Under the pieces are notes generated by a model. It had not been told where the DNA came from. It was given only the letters and a program-made list of their open reading frames with translations, and ran no database searches. From a bacterium (GTDB taxonomy: Bacteria; Zhuqueibacterota; Zhuqueibacteria; Oleimicrobiales; Geothermoviventaceae), in assembly GCA_028275345.1 (NCBI GenBank), contig JAPWUV010000004.1:1-64000 (forward strand): DNA of 64,000 nucleotides, in the 5' to 3' direction. Both the position numbers and the translations under genes were made by a program. Below, piece after piece: positions 35,384 through 45,110 of this stretch. How positions within the stretch are numbered: the stretch's first letter is position 1; each line of letters begins with the position of its first letter.

Positions 35384-38157
35384 AGCCGAAAGGAGCCATC
35401 CGCTTTCTCGCAGCCGTGGCCATCTGGGCGTTGGCCGTGGACGTACCGGCTCAGACTTGGGGAAAGATCGTCGGCTACGTTCGCGATGGCCAGACGGGCG
35501 AACCCCTCCCGGGCGCCAATGTGGTGATCGAGGGCACAACGATGGGGGCGGCTACCGATCACAACGGGTACTACCTGATCCTGCGGGTTCCACCTGGCCG
35601 CTACAACCTCCGGGCCTCGTTCATTGGCTACCAGAACGTAGTGAAGGTGGATGTGGAAGTCCTCACGGATCTCACCACTACCGTAGATTTCCAGTTGCAG
35701 CCGGTCGCCATCCAAGGGGAGCAGGTGGTGATTGTGGCGGAGAGGCCCCTGGTGCGGCGCGACCTCACGGCTTCCGAAGCCAGGGTCCAAGCCGAGGAGA
35801 TCGACGCGCTGCCAGTGCAGAATGTGCAAGATGTGCTGGTGCTGCAGGCCGGCATCGTTCGCGATGCGGGGGGCGGTTTTCATATCCGCGGGGGCCGCTC
35901 TTCCGAGATCGCCTACATGGTCAACGGCATCAGCATCACCGACGACTACTATCGCACCCAGGCCCTCGTGGTGGAGAACGAGTCCATCCGCGAGTTGCAG
36001 GTGGTCAGCGGCGCCTTCAATGCCGAATACGGAAACGCGATGAGTGGCGTCATCAATGTGGTGACCAAAGACGGGGGCAATAACTTCGCCGCGAAAGTGG
36101 AAGCGTACGCGGGCGACTACGTCAGTTCCCACGACGAGATCTTCTGGAATATCGGGAAGATCAACCCCTTCTCTGACTACAGTATCCAGGCTGTGGTCAG
36201 CGGCCCCATTGTGCGCGATCGCTTGACCTATTTCCTCACCGGACGCCGGCTGAGCTACGAAGGCTGGCTGTACGGTCCTTACGTGTATCGCCCCCAGGGT
36301 CGGGCGCAGGTGGTGGAAGGCAAAGTTGTTCCGGTCCGCGGCGACAGCAGCGCCGTGCCGATGAATCCCCAGGAGCGTTGGAGTGCCCAAGGAGCGGTCA
36401 AGTGGCGGATCGGGGAGGTTCTGACGCTCAAGACCGATTTCCTCGGGAGCCGTTACAAGGCAAACTACTACAATCACAGCTATCGTCTCAATCCCTACGG
36501 CCGCCGGAACTACTACGGCTACGGAGCCACCGTGATCAACAAGTTGACCCATGTTCTGAGCCCAAGCACGTTCTACGAAGCGACCCTGTCCCTGAAGAAG
36601 AACCAAGACGAGTCCTACCTGTACGAGGATCCCTACGACCCCAGATACGTGCATCCCGATTCACTCACCGCCGGCTCCTTTGAGTTTTTCAAAGCGGGTA
36701 CGGATCTCTACCGATCGTTCCGCACGACCCAGACGGTGATCGGCAAGCTCGACCTGACCAGTCAGATCACGCAACGGCACCTGGTCAAGGTGGGCGTGGA
36801 GGCGCAGAGGGACTGGATCGACTTTGAGGACCTCACTCTGGTGCCCGCCACGGATAGCACCGGTCGTCAGATCGTCCCCTTCCGACCGGCCATCGAGCCG
36901 ACCTCCACGCCGAATCACAGCAAGTTCCGTCGTAGCCCCGAACGCTACGCGGCCTACGTTCAGGACAAGATCGAGTACAAGGATGTGGTGATCAATGTGG
37001 GGCTCCGGTTCGACTACTTCATGTCTAACGGCCACGTGCCAGCGGATCCCCAGGACCCCAATGTCTACAAGCCATTGCGATTGAACCACATCTACCGGGA
37101 CCTCAACGGCGATGGGGTGATCGAACTGGCGGAACAGACCGAGGCGAACCGGTACACCTTGGAGGAGCGGAAGCGGTTCTGGTACAAGAGGGCGAGTCCG
37201 AAGTGGCAGCTTAGCCCCCGATTCGGGATTGCCTACCCGATCACCGATCGCGGCGTGATTCATTTTTCGTACGGGATTTTCCAGCAGATCCCGGACTACA
37301 GTCAGCTCTACGCCGGCGACGAGATCAAGCTCACGGAGGGGCAGGGGATTGCAGGGCCCTTCGGCAATCCCGATCTGAACCCGCAGCGGACGACGATGTA
37401 CGAGCTGGGATTGCGCCAGCAGCTCACCAACGACATCGCCATCGACCTGACCGGCTATTACCGGGACATCCGTGACTGGGTTTCCACGAGCCCGCCGATC
37501 CCGACCTACGCTGCGGGGGTGACCTACACGAAGCGGATCAACCGGGATTTCGCCAACGTGCGCGGGCTCACTTTCAGCTTGATCCAGCGCTTCAGCCGCA
37601 ACCTCATGCTCAACCTGAATTACACCTACCAGTGGGCCGAAGGAACCAACTCCAGCCCCGAGGACGAATACTTCGCCCTCACCCAAGGGGCCGAGCCGAA
37701 GAAGCAGTTGGCGCCCCTGGACTGGGATCAGCGGCACACGCTGAATGCCAATTTCTACTACGGGCGTGCGAATTGGGGCGTGAGTGCCATCGCCCGCTAC
37801 TGGTCGGGACTACCCTACACGCCGGAGATCCTCTCCGGGACGCTGACGGGGCAGAATGTGATCTCGGGCCTTTCCACCAATACCCGGCGTCGTCCCAATC
37901 GCTTCACCGTCGATGTGAACGCATTTCGCCGGATGAAGCTGGGCAAGGCAGAGTTTGAGCTCTTCGTCGAGGTCTACAACCTCTTCGACGCGAAGAACCC
38001 TATCGCCGTGTGGGCGGATTCCGGCAAGCCGGACTTCACGTTGCGTCAGCGTCAGCAGATTCAGGCGGATCCGGGATGGTTCGTGCGCCCGGATTTTTAC
38101 TCGGAGCCGCGGAAGATTCAGTTCGGCGTCAAGGTCTCCACGGCGAGCAATCCGTGA
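35380..38157 (+). CDS. TonB-dependent receptor with carboxypeptidase-regulatory-like N-terminal domain
   Basis: 925 residues. Signal peptide 1-25 (VPAQ). A carboxypeptidase-regulatory-like sandwich (about 28-115: GYVRDGQTGEPLPGANVVIEGT, TDHNGYYLI, RASFIGYQN) precedes the plug (about 130-245: ALPVQNVQDVLVLQAGI, FHIRGGRSSEIAYMVNGI, LQVVSGAFNAEYGNAMSGVINVV). A beta-barrel follows to the C-terminus. This is the Sus-type large TonB receptor layout. It is translationally coupled to the PPIase gene and followed 17 bases later by a large secreted protein. In this context it probably imports oligosaccharides released by the downstream galactanase. There is no SusD lipoprotein next to it. Confidence 0.88.
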   Translation: MKPKGAIRFLAAVAIWALAVDVPAQTWGKIVGYVRDGQTGEPLPGANVVIEGTTMGAATDHNGYYLILRVPPGRYNLRASFIGYQNVVKVDVEVLTDLTTTVDFQLQPVAIQGEQVVIVAERPLVRRDLTASEARVQAEEIDALPVQNVQDVLVLQAGIVRDAGGGFHIRGGRSSEIAYMVNGISITDDYYRTQALVVENESIRELQVVSGAFNAEYGNAMSGVINVVTKDGGNNFAAKVEAYAGDYVSSHDEIFWNIGKINPFSDYSIQAVVSGPIVRDRLTYFLTGRRLSYEGWLYGPYVYRPQGRAQVVEGKVVPVRGDSSAVPMNPQERWSAQGAVKWRIGEVLTLKTDFLGSRYKANYYNHSYRLNPYGRRNYYGYGATVINKLTHVLSPSTFYEATLSLKKNQDESYLYEDPYDPRYVHPDSLTAGSFEFFKAGTDLYRSFRTTQTVIGKLDLTSQITQRHLVKVGVEAQRDWIDFEDLTLVPATDSTGRQIVPFRPAIEPTSTPNHSKFRRSPERYAAYVQDKIEYKDVVINVGLRFDYFMSNGHVPADPQDPNVYKPLRLNHIYRDLNGDGVIELAEQTEANRYTLEERKRFWYKRASPKWQLSPRFGIAYPITDRGVIHFSYGIFQQIPDYSQLYAGDEIKLTEGQGIAGPFGNPDLNPQRTTMYELGLRQQLTNDIAIDLTGYYRDIRDWVSTSPPIPTYAAGVTYTKRINRDFANVRGLTFSLIQRFSRNLMLNLNYTYQWAEGTNSSPEDEYFALTQGAEPKKQLAPLDWDQRHTLNANFYYGRANWGVSAIARYWSGLPYTPEILSGTLTGQNVISGLSTNTRRRPNRFTVDVNAFRRMKLGKAEFELFVEVYNLFDAKNPIAVWADSGKPDFTLRQRQQIQADPGWFVRPDFYSEPRKIQFGVKVSTASNP

Positions 38158-38174
38158 ACGGAGGCAGGAGAGGG

Positions 38175-41100
38175 ATGAGGAGCTTCGGGCGTATTTTCCT
38201 TTGCACATCTGCGGCCGTGCTGGTGGCAGCGGGCGGCCGGGCATTGGGCCAGCCGATCCGACACGTCCCCTCGGACCAGCGCGGCGACGTCCGCTACCGG
38301 GCCTTTTCCAACATCGACGGCAATAACATCCGCGCCTCCGTGTTCAACTCGGGCTACAGCGGAGCGCCCCGCGAGGTCCCGGAATCGGTGAACTTCGAGT
38401 GGCCCAAGAACACGGGGCGCATCTACGTGTCGATCGTCGGGATCTGGGTGGGTGGTGAGGTGAAAGACGCGCATGGCGACACGGTCCAGATCGTGGACGT
38501 CTTCGCCTGGCGGACGAGCCCGCAAGGGAAGACGTGGACCTTCGAGCCTGTGCCGGGTTTCCTCAACCCGGAGCTCAGCCCGCTGCGCGTGGCCAAGAGC
38601 ACTGAGCCCCAGACCTGGCCCCCGGCTTCCCAGGGAGGATGGCGCGACAAGCGCGATGACCCGGTAGATCCCGGTTGGGTCGGCTCCTGGAACGGCTATT
38701 TCGGGAAGAATGTGTTCAATGCCGACCAGGAACTGTACTACCGCTGTTCCGATGACCTGTACGATCGCTTCGAGTACTACCCCGACACTACCGACTATTC
38801 CCGCCGCGGGCTCGGCCTCCTCATGGACGTGCGGGCCATGGCCTGGACGCAGGTTCTCATCAACGACGTGGTCTTCTTCATCCACGATGTGAAGAACGAT
38901 GGTACGAAGAGGATCCCGAAGACCGCCTTCCTCATCTTCCTGGCCGACTACGTGGGAGGGGATGGCACGGACGACCAGCCCTTCATCGACCTGCAATCCG
39001 ACATCGCTTACCTTACCGACAGCGACCGCGTCGGGACGAGCGCCTTCGGTGGCGATCCGGTGGGAGTAGCGGCGGTGAAATACATCGAGACCCCGGGCAA
39101 TGAGGTGGATGGGATCGACAACGACGGAGACGCCGATCAGTACCCGCAGCTCGTGGCCCGGATTCAGGGCGATCCCGAACAGCTGCTGCCGCATTTCACC
39201 GACGATGACTTCCGGCCCCGAGAACTCAAGCCTGGGGACAAGATCGTCCTGATCGACTCGCTGACCTTCGCGCGCATCGTCACCACCTATCCCGAAAATG
39301 GCGGGTACGTCAAGAGCCTCGGCAAATGGTACTACCTGCCGCCCGATGGCGTCACTCTCGAGGAGGATACCACGGCCAACCTGCTCGACGACGACCTGGA
39401 CGGCCTCATCGACGAAAACTACTCCCTCCACCGCTGGCGTTTCGACGAGATCACGCGCACGGAAGGACCAGTGCGTTACATCAACTATCTCGCTTTCCAG
39501 CCCGGAGACACCATCAAACGCGGTTTCATCGTCCCCGGGTGGAACACGCCGGCCTCCTACGCGACGGTTGCCCCCATGATCGACGAATCTCGGGACGACG
39601 GCTTCGACAACGACGGCGATTGGAATGCGGACAACGATGATACCGGGCTGGACGGGGTGAAAGGGACGGGAGATCCCGGCGAGGCAGACGGCGTGCCTTC
39701 GAGCGGTTCCGGCACGGAGTTCCCGGGCGAGCCGAACATCGATAAGACGGACGTGAGCGAGACCGACCTGATCGGCCTGACCTCCGCGGTCCAGATCCCG
39801 GTGGGCGACATCTCTCTGAACACAACCCCCGACCGCTACCTCTTCCAGTTCTTCATGTCCCCCGGGCACTTTGAGGTGCCCAGGCCGACCGGCGAGTACG
39901 ATACCTTCGTTGCCTCCGGATTTTTCCCGATGGAGCCGGGCCAGCGGCAGAGGATGGCCATTGCCGTGGCCATCGCCGGAGGGGGACAGACCAAACAGGA
40001 GGACATCCTGAGCGTCGACAGGAAGCTTGAGGATGCCTTCAAGGCTTACGCGGCCGATTACCAATTCGCCAGAGCCCCGCTGCAGGTGACGGTCCGGGCG
40101 GTGCCGGGCGACGGGAAGGTGACCCTCTACTGGGATGACGTCGCCGAACGCTCAGTGGACCGGTACATCCAGGACATCGGCGGGCCGGCGAATGATTTCG
40201 AAGGCTACCGCATCTACCGCGCCACGGACCCGGCCTTCCTGGACGCGAAGATCATCACGGATGGGTACGGAGTCCGGACGCTGCTCAAGCCCATTGCGCA
40301 ATTCGACCTGATCGATGGCATCAAGGGCTTCGACCCGGTGGGCTTCAAGGGTGTCCGGTTCTATCTTGGGGATGATACTGGTCTCCGGCATGTGTATACC
40401 GACAGTGGGCTGATCAACGGCCAGCGCTACTTCTACGCCGTCACCGCCTACGACATGGGGTACCCGGCGGCCAACATTGCCCCCGCGGAGACGCCCATCA
40501 GTGTGGATGTGGACCTACAGGGTAACATCCGGCTGGGAAGCAATGTGGTGATGGTCCGGCCCACCGGAAAGGCCGCAGGCTACCTCCCGCCGGAGGTGGA
40601 ATCCTTCGAGCACAAGCGCGGCAGCGCCACCGGCAGGATCGAGATTGACATCATCGATCCGAGCTCCGTATTGGACGGACACGAGTACGAGATCACCTTC
40701 GAGGACACGCTCATCCGCGGGAAGAGGGCGGACACGCTCACCACCAAGTCTTTCACCGTTCGCGACGTGACCGAGGGCAAGATCCGGATCGACCGATCGC
40801 CTCGGGTGCGTCGCGGGGAGGAGATCCCCGTCTTCGACGGAATTCAGCTGAAGTTCTTCAATGAACGGCAGGTAGCGCTGGACACGCTGAAGTCGGGTTG
40901 GAGTAGCCGAGAAGTTTTCCCCTTCGACTTCTCCCCGGTGACGTTCGTGGGGATCCAGGGGGAGAAGAGGCCCAATGACTACCAGATCGTGATCGGCGAA
41001 GTGGGGATGAGCGTCTCCAAGGATACTTCCATTGGCTTCTACCGGCTGCGGTCGAAGCAGGTGAATTTCAAGGTGATCAACCTGGCGGACGGCTCGGAAG

Positions 41101-41693
41101 TACCTTTCGCCTTTGCGGAGCTGGATGGCAATGACGGGCGCTTCACGGCGGATCCGCGGAACCCAGACAATGCCGATGTCATCCTGCTTCTCGAGCCGAA
41201 TCCCCAGGGCAAACTCGTGTACACCTGGCAGATCTACCTGACTCCCAAGCCCGGAGGCCGGAATCCTCAAGCAGGAGACGTGCTCACCATCTACCTCAAG
41301 AAGCCCTTCCTCTCTCGGGACGTGTACCGCTTCAAGATGAGGGGTTCGCGTCTGTCGAAAGAGAAGGCGAGGCGTGAGCTGGACAATATCCGAGTGGTGC
41401 CCAATCCTTACATCGCCACGGTCTCCTGGGAGCCGAAGAACACGTACCGAAGCGGGCGTGGGCCAAGGGAGATCCATTTCATCAACCTTCCGCCTCGGTG
41501 TACCATCCGTATCTACGACGTGAACGGCACCCTCATCGACAAGATCGAGCATGACTCGCCGTTGGAGAATGGGACGGAACGCTGGGACGTCCTGAGCAAG
41601 GAGAATCTGGAGATCTCCTACGGAGTGTACATCTACCATGTGGATGCGCCCGGCATCGGGCAGAAGACCGGGACCTTTGCGATCATCAAGTAG
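38175..41693 (+). CDS. Large secreted protein with Ca-binding-like Asp motifs, Fn3-like domain and sorting domain
   Basis: 1172 residues from ATG 38175 (ribosome site GGCAGGAGAGGG), signal peptide through about residue 27. I recognise no single family for the N-terminal 600 residues. They contain Asp-rich loops typical of type-3-repeat calcium sites: DGIDNDGDAD, DDDLDGLIDENYS, DDGFDNDGDWNADNDD. Around 635-740 lies an Fn3-like segment (VTVRAVPGDGKVTLYWDD, YRIYRATDPAF). The C-terminus has VVPNPYIATVSW, TIRIYDVNGTLIDKIEHD and GVYIYHVDAPG, a sorting-domain-like sandwich. It is probably a surface protein exported by a type IX-like system and perhaps held by the neighbouring PorV-like barrel. By position it may replace SusD as binding partner of the receptor; that is inference. 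Confidence 0.6.
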   Translation: MRSFGRIFLCTSAAVLVAAGGRALGQPIRHVPSDQRGDVRYRAFSNIDGNNIRASVFNSGYSGAPREVPESVNFEWPKNTGRIYVSIVGIWVGGEVKDAHGDTVQIVDVFAWRTSPQGKTWTFEPVPGFLNPELSPLRVAKSTEPQTWPPASQGGWRDKRDDPVDPGWVGSWNGYFGKNVFNADQELYYRCSDDLYDRFEYYPDTTDYSRRGLGLLMDVRAMAWTQVLINDVVFFIHDVKNDGTKRIPKTAFLIFLADYVGGDGTDDQPFIDLQSDIAYLTDSDRVGTSAFGGDPVGVAAVKYIETPGNEVDGIDNDGDADQYPQLVARIQGDPEQLLPHFTDDDFRPRELKPGDKIVLIDSLTFARIVTTYPENGGYVKSLGKWYYLPPDGVTLEEDTTANLLDDDLDGLIDENYSLHRWRFDEITRTEGPVRYINYLAFQPGDTIKRGFIVPGWNTPASYATVAPMIDESRDDGFDNDGDWNADNDDTGLDGVKGTGDPGEADGVPSSGSGTEFPGEPNIDKTDVSETDLIGLTSAVQIPVGDISLNTTPDRYLFQFFMSPGHFEVPRPTGEYDTFVASGFFPMEPGQRQRMAIAVAIAGGGQTKQEDILSVDRKLEDAFKAYAADYQFARAPLQVTVRAVPGDGKVTLYWDDVAERSVDRYIQDIGGPANDFEGYRIYRATDPAFLDAKIITDGYGVRTLLKPIAQFDLIDGIKGFDPVGFKGVRFYLGDDTGLRHVYTDSGLINGQRYFYAVTAYDMGYPAANIAPAETPISVDVDLQGNIRLGSNVVMVRPTGKAAGYLPPEVESFEHKRGSATGRIEIDIIDPSSVLDGHEYEITFEDTLIRGKRADTLTTKSFTVRDVTEGKIRIDRSPRVRRGEEIPVFDGIQLKFFNERQVALDTLKSGWSSREVFPFDFSPVTFVGIQGEKRPNDYQIVIGEVGMSVSKDTSIGFYRLRSKQVNFKVINLADGSEVPFAFAELDGNDGRFTADPRNPDNADVILLLEPNPQGKLVYTWQIYLTPKPGGRNPQAGDVLTIYLKKPFLSRDVYRFKMRGSRLSKEKARRELDNIRVVPNPYIATVSWEPKNTYRSGRGPREIHFINLPPRCTIRIYDVNGTLIDKIEHDSPLENGTERWDVLSKENLEISYGVYIYHVDAPGIGQKTGTFAIIK

Positions 41694-41705
41694 GAGCAGG
41701 GGAAA

Positions 41706-42740
41706 GTGAGAGCTGGAGCCTTTTGCAGGGTGGCGATCGTGGCCGGCACAGCGATGCTGTTCTCCGCGAGTGCCGGTGCTCAGCAGGTCAAGAAGGTGGG
41801 GACCTCGGCCGCGGCTTTCCTGCGCATCCCCGTGGGGGCGAAAGCGGTGGCGATGGGGAGCGCCTTCAGCTCGTTGGCGGACGACGGTTCCGCGCTCTTT
41901 TGGAACCCGGGCGCGGCCGCACGGCTCGAACAGCGGACCTTCTTCGTCCACCACTCACCCTGGCTTCCGGGTCTGGACTATACGTACCTGGGCTTTGTCT
42001 TCCCGGCGGGTCGCGTGGGAGCGGTTGGGATCAGCGTCTCGTCTCTGCGCACGGCGGAGATGGATGTGACTACGCCCGAGGCGCCCATGGGGACGGGAGA
42101 GACGTTCACCGCAGCGAGTACCGCCATCGGGGTGACCTTCGCCAGCAGCTTGACGGACCGATTCAGCATCGGCGGGAGTGCCAAGTATGTCATGGAACGC
42201 ATCTTCCACAGCTCGGCCGGCGGCCTCGCCTTCGATCTGGGAACGCTGTTCCAGACGCCGTTCCGCGGGATTCGCTTCGGAGTCAGTGTTTCCAATGTGG
42301 GCACCAAGATGCAGATCCGGGGTGAGGACTTGAACACCTACGTCGATGTAGCTCCCACGCAGGAGGGGAACAATGACGAGATCGTGGCGGAGCTCAAGAC
42401 CGATCGCTTCGACTTGCCCATCATCCTCCGGCTTGGGATTTCCTGGGATCTGGAGATAGCGCCCGGCACCCGGCTCACGCTGGCTGCCGACGGCGTGAAC
42501 CCGAACGACAATGCCCACTACGTGAATGTAGGTGCCCAGCTCTCGGCGCTGAAGGACATGGTCTTCCTCTGGGGCGGGTTCAACGAATTGTTCCTGCCGG
42601 ATCGGGAGAAGGGGCCCACCGCGGGTGCTGGTGTCCGCCTTCCGTCCCCGGGCCGGACGCAGGTGGCCTTGTCCTACGCGTATCAGGATTTCCGCTATCT
42701 GGGGCCGGTGAATCACTTTTCCATCGAGATTCGGTTCTGA
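41706..42740 (+). CDS. PorV/PorQ-family outer-membrane protein
   Basis: 344 residues from GTG 41706; signal peptide ends near SAGAQ. The opening VGTSAAAFLRIPVGAKAVAMGSAFSSLADDGSALFWNPGAAA is diagnostic of the PorV/PorQ family, and the rest shows beta-barrel strands ending in an aromatic residue (FSIEIRF). In Bacteroidetes, PorV binds the C-terminal signal of type IX cargo and shuttles it from the translocon to the attachment complex. Here it sits between two genes for secreted multi-domain proteins, suggesting a dedicated anchor or shuttle for their display. No other type IX components (SprA, PorU, PorL/M) are in the window. Confidence 0.82.
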   Translation: MRAGAFCRVAIVAGTAMLFSASAGAQQVKKVGTSAAAFLRIPVGAKAVAMGSAFSSLADDGSALFWNPGAAARLEQRTFFVHHSPWLPGLDYTYLGFVFPAGRVGAVGISVSSLRTAEMDVTTPEAPMGTGETFTAASTAIGVTFASSLTDRFSIGGSAKYVMERIFHSSAGGLAFDLGTLFQTPFRGIRFGVSVSNVGTKMQIRGEDLNTYVDVAPTQEGNNDEIVAELKTDRFDLPIILRLGISWDLEIAPGTRLTLAADGVNPNDNAHYVNVGAQLSALKDMVFLWGGFNELFLPDREKGPTAGAGVRLPSPGRTQVALSYAYQDFRYLGPVNHFSIEIRF

Positions 42741-42742
42741 CG

Positions 42743-42758
42743 AAAGGAGGTGAGAGTG
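42743..42758 (+). promoter_or_regulatory. Near-perfect Shine-Dalgarno before an in-frame GTG, 114 bases 5' of the preferred start
   Basis: AAAGGAGGTGA (42743-42753), complementary to the 16S rRNA tail, precedes a GTG at 42756. That GTG is in frame with the next gene and no stop intervenes before the ATG at 42870. It could give a protein extended by 38 residues, but the signal peptide begins only at 42870, where a second site (CGGAGGGAG) is also good. Confidence 0.45.
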
Positions 42759-42869
42759 GCGAATGGGCTTAGGGTTGGATGCGTGAAGGGGTTTGTCCGG
42801 CCGTCGGAGGATGGCGCCTCCGGCGGCGAGGGCGCTTTGCCTCTGGGTCGACACGCGGAGGGAGAAGCC

Positions 42870-44939
42870 ATGAGAAATGCAAAAGCTTGCCGACGATGGG
42901 GAGTGCTCGGGGTGGCCGTGGCGGTCCTTGCGGCGGGCCCAGCCTACGCTCAGCTGATCAACGTCACGATGAGACTGAACACGGCCACCAACCGCGACAC
43001 GCTCAGGCCAAATCACGTCGTTCAGCTCCGGGGCGAGGTGGTCTCGGGACAGGTGGTCCCTGCCCCCACATGGGACGCCAACACGGGGATCGTCCTGCAC
43101 AATGCCGGCGGGGACTACTGGGAGGTCACCTTCAAGATGGCGCCGGGATCTCAGTTGAAGTACAAGTTCTGGACCGGCTTCAATCAAACGACGGGCACGT
43201 TCTTCTGGAATGGCTGGGAAGGGCCAATTCGTCCTGCCGATCCGGTGAATAGCGGCGGTAACCGCTATTTCATCGCGGGGCAAAGAGACACAGTGGTGGC
43301 GCTCCAGTTCTACAACGGGAGCGAGACCGAACGCGAGCAGTATTGGCGCCCGTGGCAGGTGAAGGCCGACAGTTTCGTGGTCTACTTCCGAGTGAACATG
43401 GCGGCTCTCATGGAGACGCGCGAATTCAATCCGGACAAGGACCAGGTTGTTGTTCGTGGTGGCCGCCCACTGGATCCAACCAACACCTGGGATGTGAACT
43501 TTCCGCTGACGCGAGAGATCGGCAGTGCCGACGGCGGGGCGATGTTCTCCGGAGCGGCCTACATCCACAAGGATTCCGTCAAGGGCGGCGAATGGCAGAA
43601 CTACAAATTCGTCGTGCTCAGGAATGGCTCCGAGTTCTGGGAGAGCAGGCCGAACCGGTATTTCCGCTATTCAGGGCCGGTGGACACCACCCTGAACTGG
43701 GTCTACTTCAACGACCAGAAGCCGACGGGCGGCAATGTGGTGGAGGCCACCGTCACATGGCAAGTGAAGACGGACGGGCTGGAGAAACTGGGGGTTTTCA
43801 GCCGGACCGTCGGGGATCGGGTGGTCCTGGATGGCGCACGGGCCTGGGACATCAACAATCCCATTGTGCTCAATTACGTGCCGCTCCTCAAGCTCTGGGT
43901 AGCACAGGAGACCTTCATCAAGGCGCCCGGAGCTCAGCTGGAGTACAAGTACGTGCTCCTTTGGGATGACTCGCGCGCCAATCCCAGCAGTCCCAACTAC
44001 CTCCGGGGTCTGGACCTCACTCCACCGATCCGGTACTGGGAAGAGCCGTGCGTCACCGGCTCCGGCAACCGCTACTATACCTACGGGAGCCAGACCCAGC
44101 AGATGGTTCCGGGCGACTACAAGTTCGATTGGCACTACTTCAACGGCCTCCCGCCGGAGGGGGTGATCGAGACCCCGATGGACCTGACCTTCAACGTGGA
44201 TATGACCCCGGCGACGCGGCAGGAAACGAACCCCTCGAATCCGCTCTTCCGCCCGGGCCTGGACACGGTGTGGGTCCAATTCATGGGATGCCTCATGCCG
44301 CTCACCCAGGGCGACGGGATCTACAATAACAAGCCCATCATGCTCTCGGATCCGGATGGCGACATGATCTATTCGGCCACGATCCATCTCAATCCGCCCT
44401 TCCCATTCGACGTGGGCTACCGGGTCACCTATTCCACGGCGACGGGGGCTCGGATCCAGAATGGCGGCGGCTTCACCAAGGGCCGGAGCTACTGGCAGTT
44501 CATCCGGCCAGTGGCAGTGCACGCCGATGGCACCATCGAATGGCCCTCCGAGTATTCGCTGCCGGTGGTGCCGTGGAAAGACAGCAACCTGCTCGTGGAA
44601 GATCCGCCGGACCTGTGGACCCCCACGGCTGTGAAGGATCAAACGGGGAGCGTGCCGCCGGTGGCCTTCCGGCTCGAACAGAACTACCCCAATCCGTTCA
44701 ATCCGGTGACCACCATCCGCTACGCCGTGGCGAAGGATAGCCCGGTGCGGATTGAAGTCTTCAATCTCAGGGGCGAGAGGGTCCGGACGCTCGTGGACTC
44801 GCGCATGACGCCGGGCCGCTATGCGGTGCAGTGGGATGGCCGGGACGATCATGGGCGCCAGCTCTCCTCGGGCGTGTTCCTGGTCAAGATGGTGGCGGGA
44901 TCGTTCACCCAGGTGCGGAAGGTGACGCTGGTCAAGTGA
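42870..44939 (+). CDS. Secreted multi-domain protein with starch-binding-like sandwich repeats and sorting domain
   Basis: 689 residues from ATG 42870. Signal peptide to about residue 27 (AGPAYA). At least three repeated beta-sandwich modules resemble CBM20/glycogen-binding-like domains: LINVTMRLNTATNRDTLRPNHVVQLRG (about 29-135), VVYFRVNMAALMETREFNPDKDQVVVRGG (about 170-285) and DLTFNVDMTPATRQETNPSNPLF (about 435-560). The typical PGSQLKYKFWTGF or YKFVVLRNGSEFWES strand follows each. The C-terminal 85 residues carry LEQNYPNPFNPVTTIRYAVA and VFNLRGERVRTLVDS, a sorting domain. No catalytic motif is seen, so it is probably a surface glycan-binding protein. Its first module is closely related to one in the next gene. 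Confidence 0.68.
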   Translation: MRNAKACRRWGVLGVAVAVLAAGPAYAQLINVTMRLNTATNRDTLRPNHVVQLRGEVVSGQVVPAPTWDANTGIVLHNAGGDYWEVTFKMAPGSQLKYKFWTGFNQTTGTFFWNGWEGPIRPADPVNSGGNRYFIAGQRDTVVALQFYNGSETEREQYWRPWQVKADSFVVYFRVNMAALMETREFNPDKDQVVVRGGRPLDPTNTWDVNFPLTREIGSADGGAMFSGAAYIHKDSVKGGEWQNYKFVVLRNGSEFWESRPNRYFRYSGPVDTTLNWVYFNDQKPTGGNVVEATVTWQVKTDGLEKLGVFSRTVGDRVVLDGARAWDINNPIVLNYVPLLKLWVAQETFIKAPGAQLEYKYVLLWDDSRANPSSPNYLRGLDLTPPIRYWEEPCVTGSGNRYYTYGSQTQQMVPGDYKFDWHYFNGLPPEGVIETPMDLTFNVDMTPATRQETNPSNPLFRPGLDTVWVQFMGCLMPLTQGDGIYNNKPIMLSDPDGDMIYSATIHLNPPFPFDVGYRVTYSTATGARIQNGGGFTKGRSYWQFIRPVAVHADGTIEWPSEYSLPVVPWKDSNLLVEDPPDLWTPTAVKDQTGSVPPVAFRLEQNYPNPFNPVTTIRYAVAKDSPVRIEVFNLRGERVRTLVDSRMTPGRYAVQWDGRDDHGRQLSSGVFLVKMVAGSFTQVRKVTLVK

Positions 44940-44990
44940 TTCGAAGCGGAGTCCGCTGTCTTTTCCCCCGAACCGGGGAGCCAGCCCCAA

Positions 44991-45025
44991 CGGCGGGGCC
45001 GCAGAGGCCGGACGGCCCCGCCGTC
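44991..45025 (+). terminator. 12-bp GC hairpin in the intercistronic gap before the GH53 gene
   Basis: ACGGCGGGGCCG (44991-45002) pairs perfectly with CGGCCCCGCCGT (45014-45025) across an 11-base loop. There is no T-run. Its position inside an otherwise tight operon suggests an attenuator or processing/stability hairpin that could set the ratio of binding protein to enzymes. Confidence 0.5.
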
Positions 45026-45110
45026 CCGGGAGACGGTTCCATCCAGCGCAGGGCGGAGAGAAGACACGGCCGGGCGCCAAGGTCCGGAAGGAAATGGCAG
45101 GAGAATCGGA

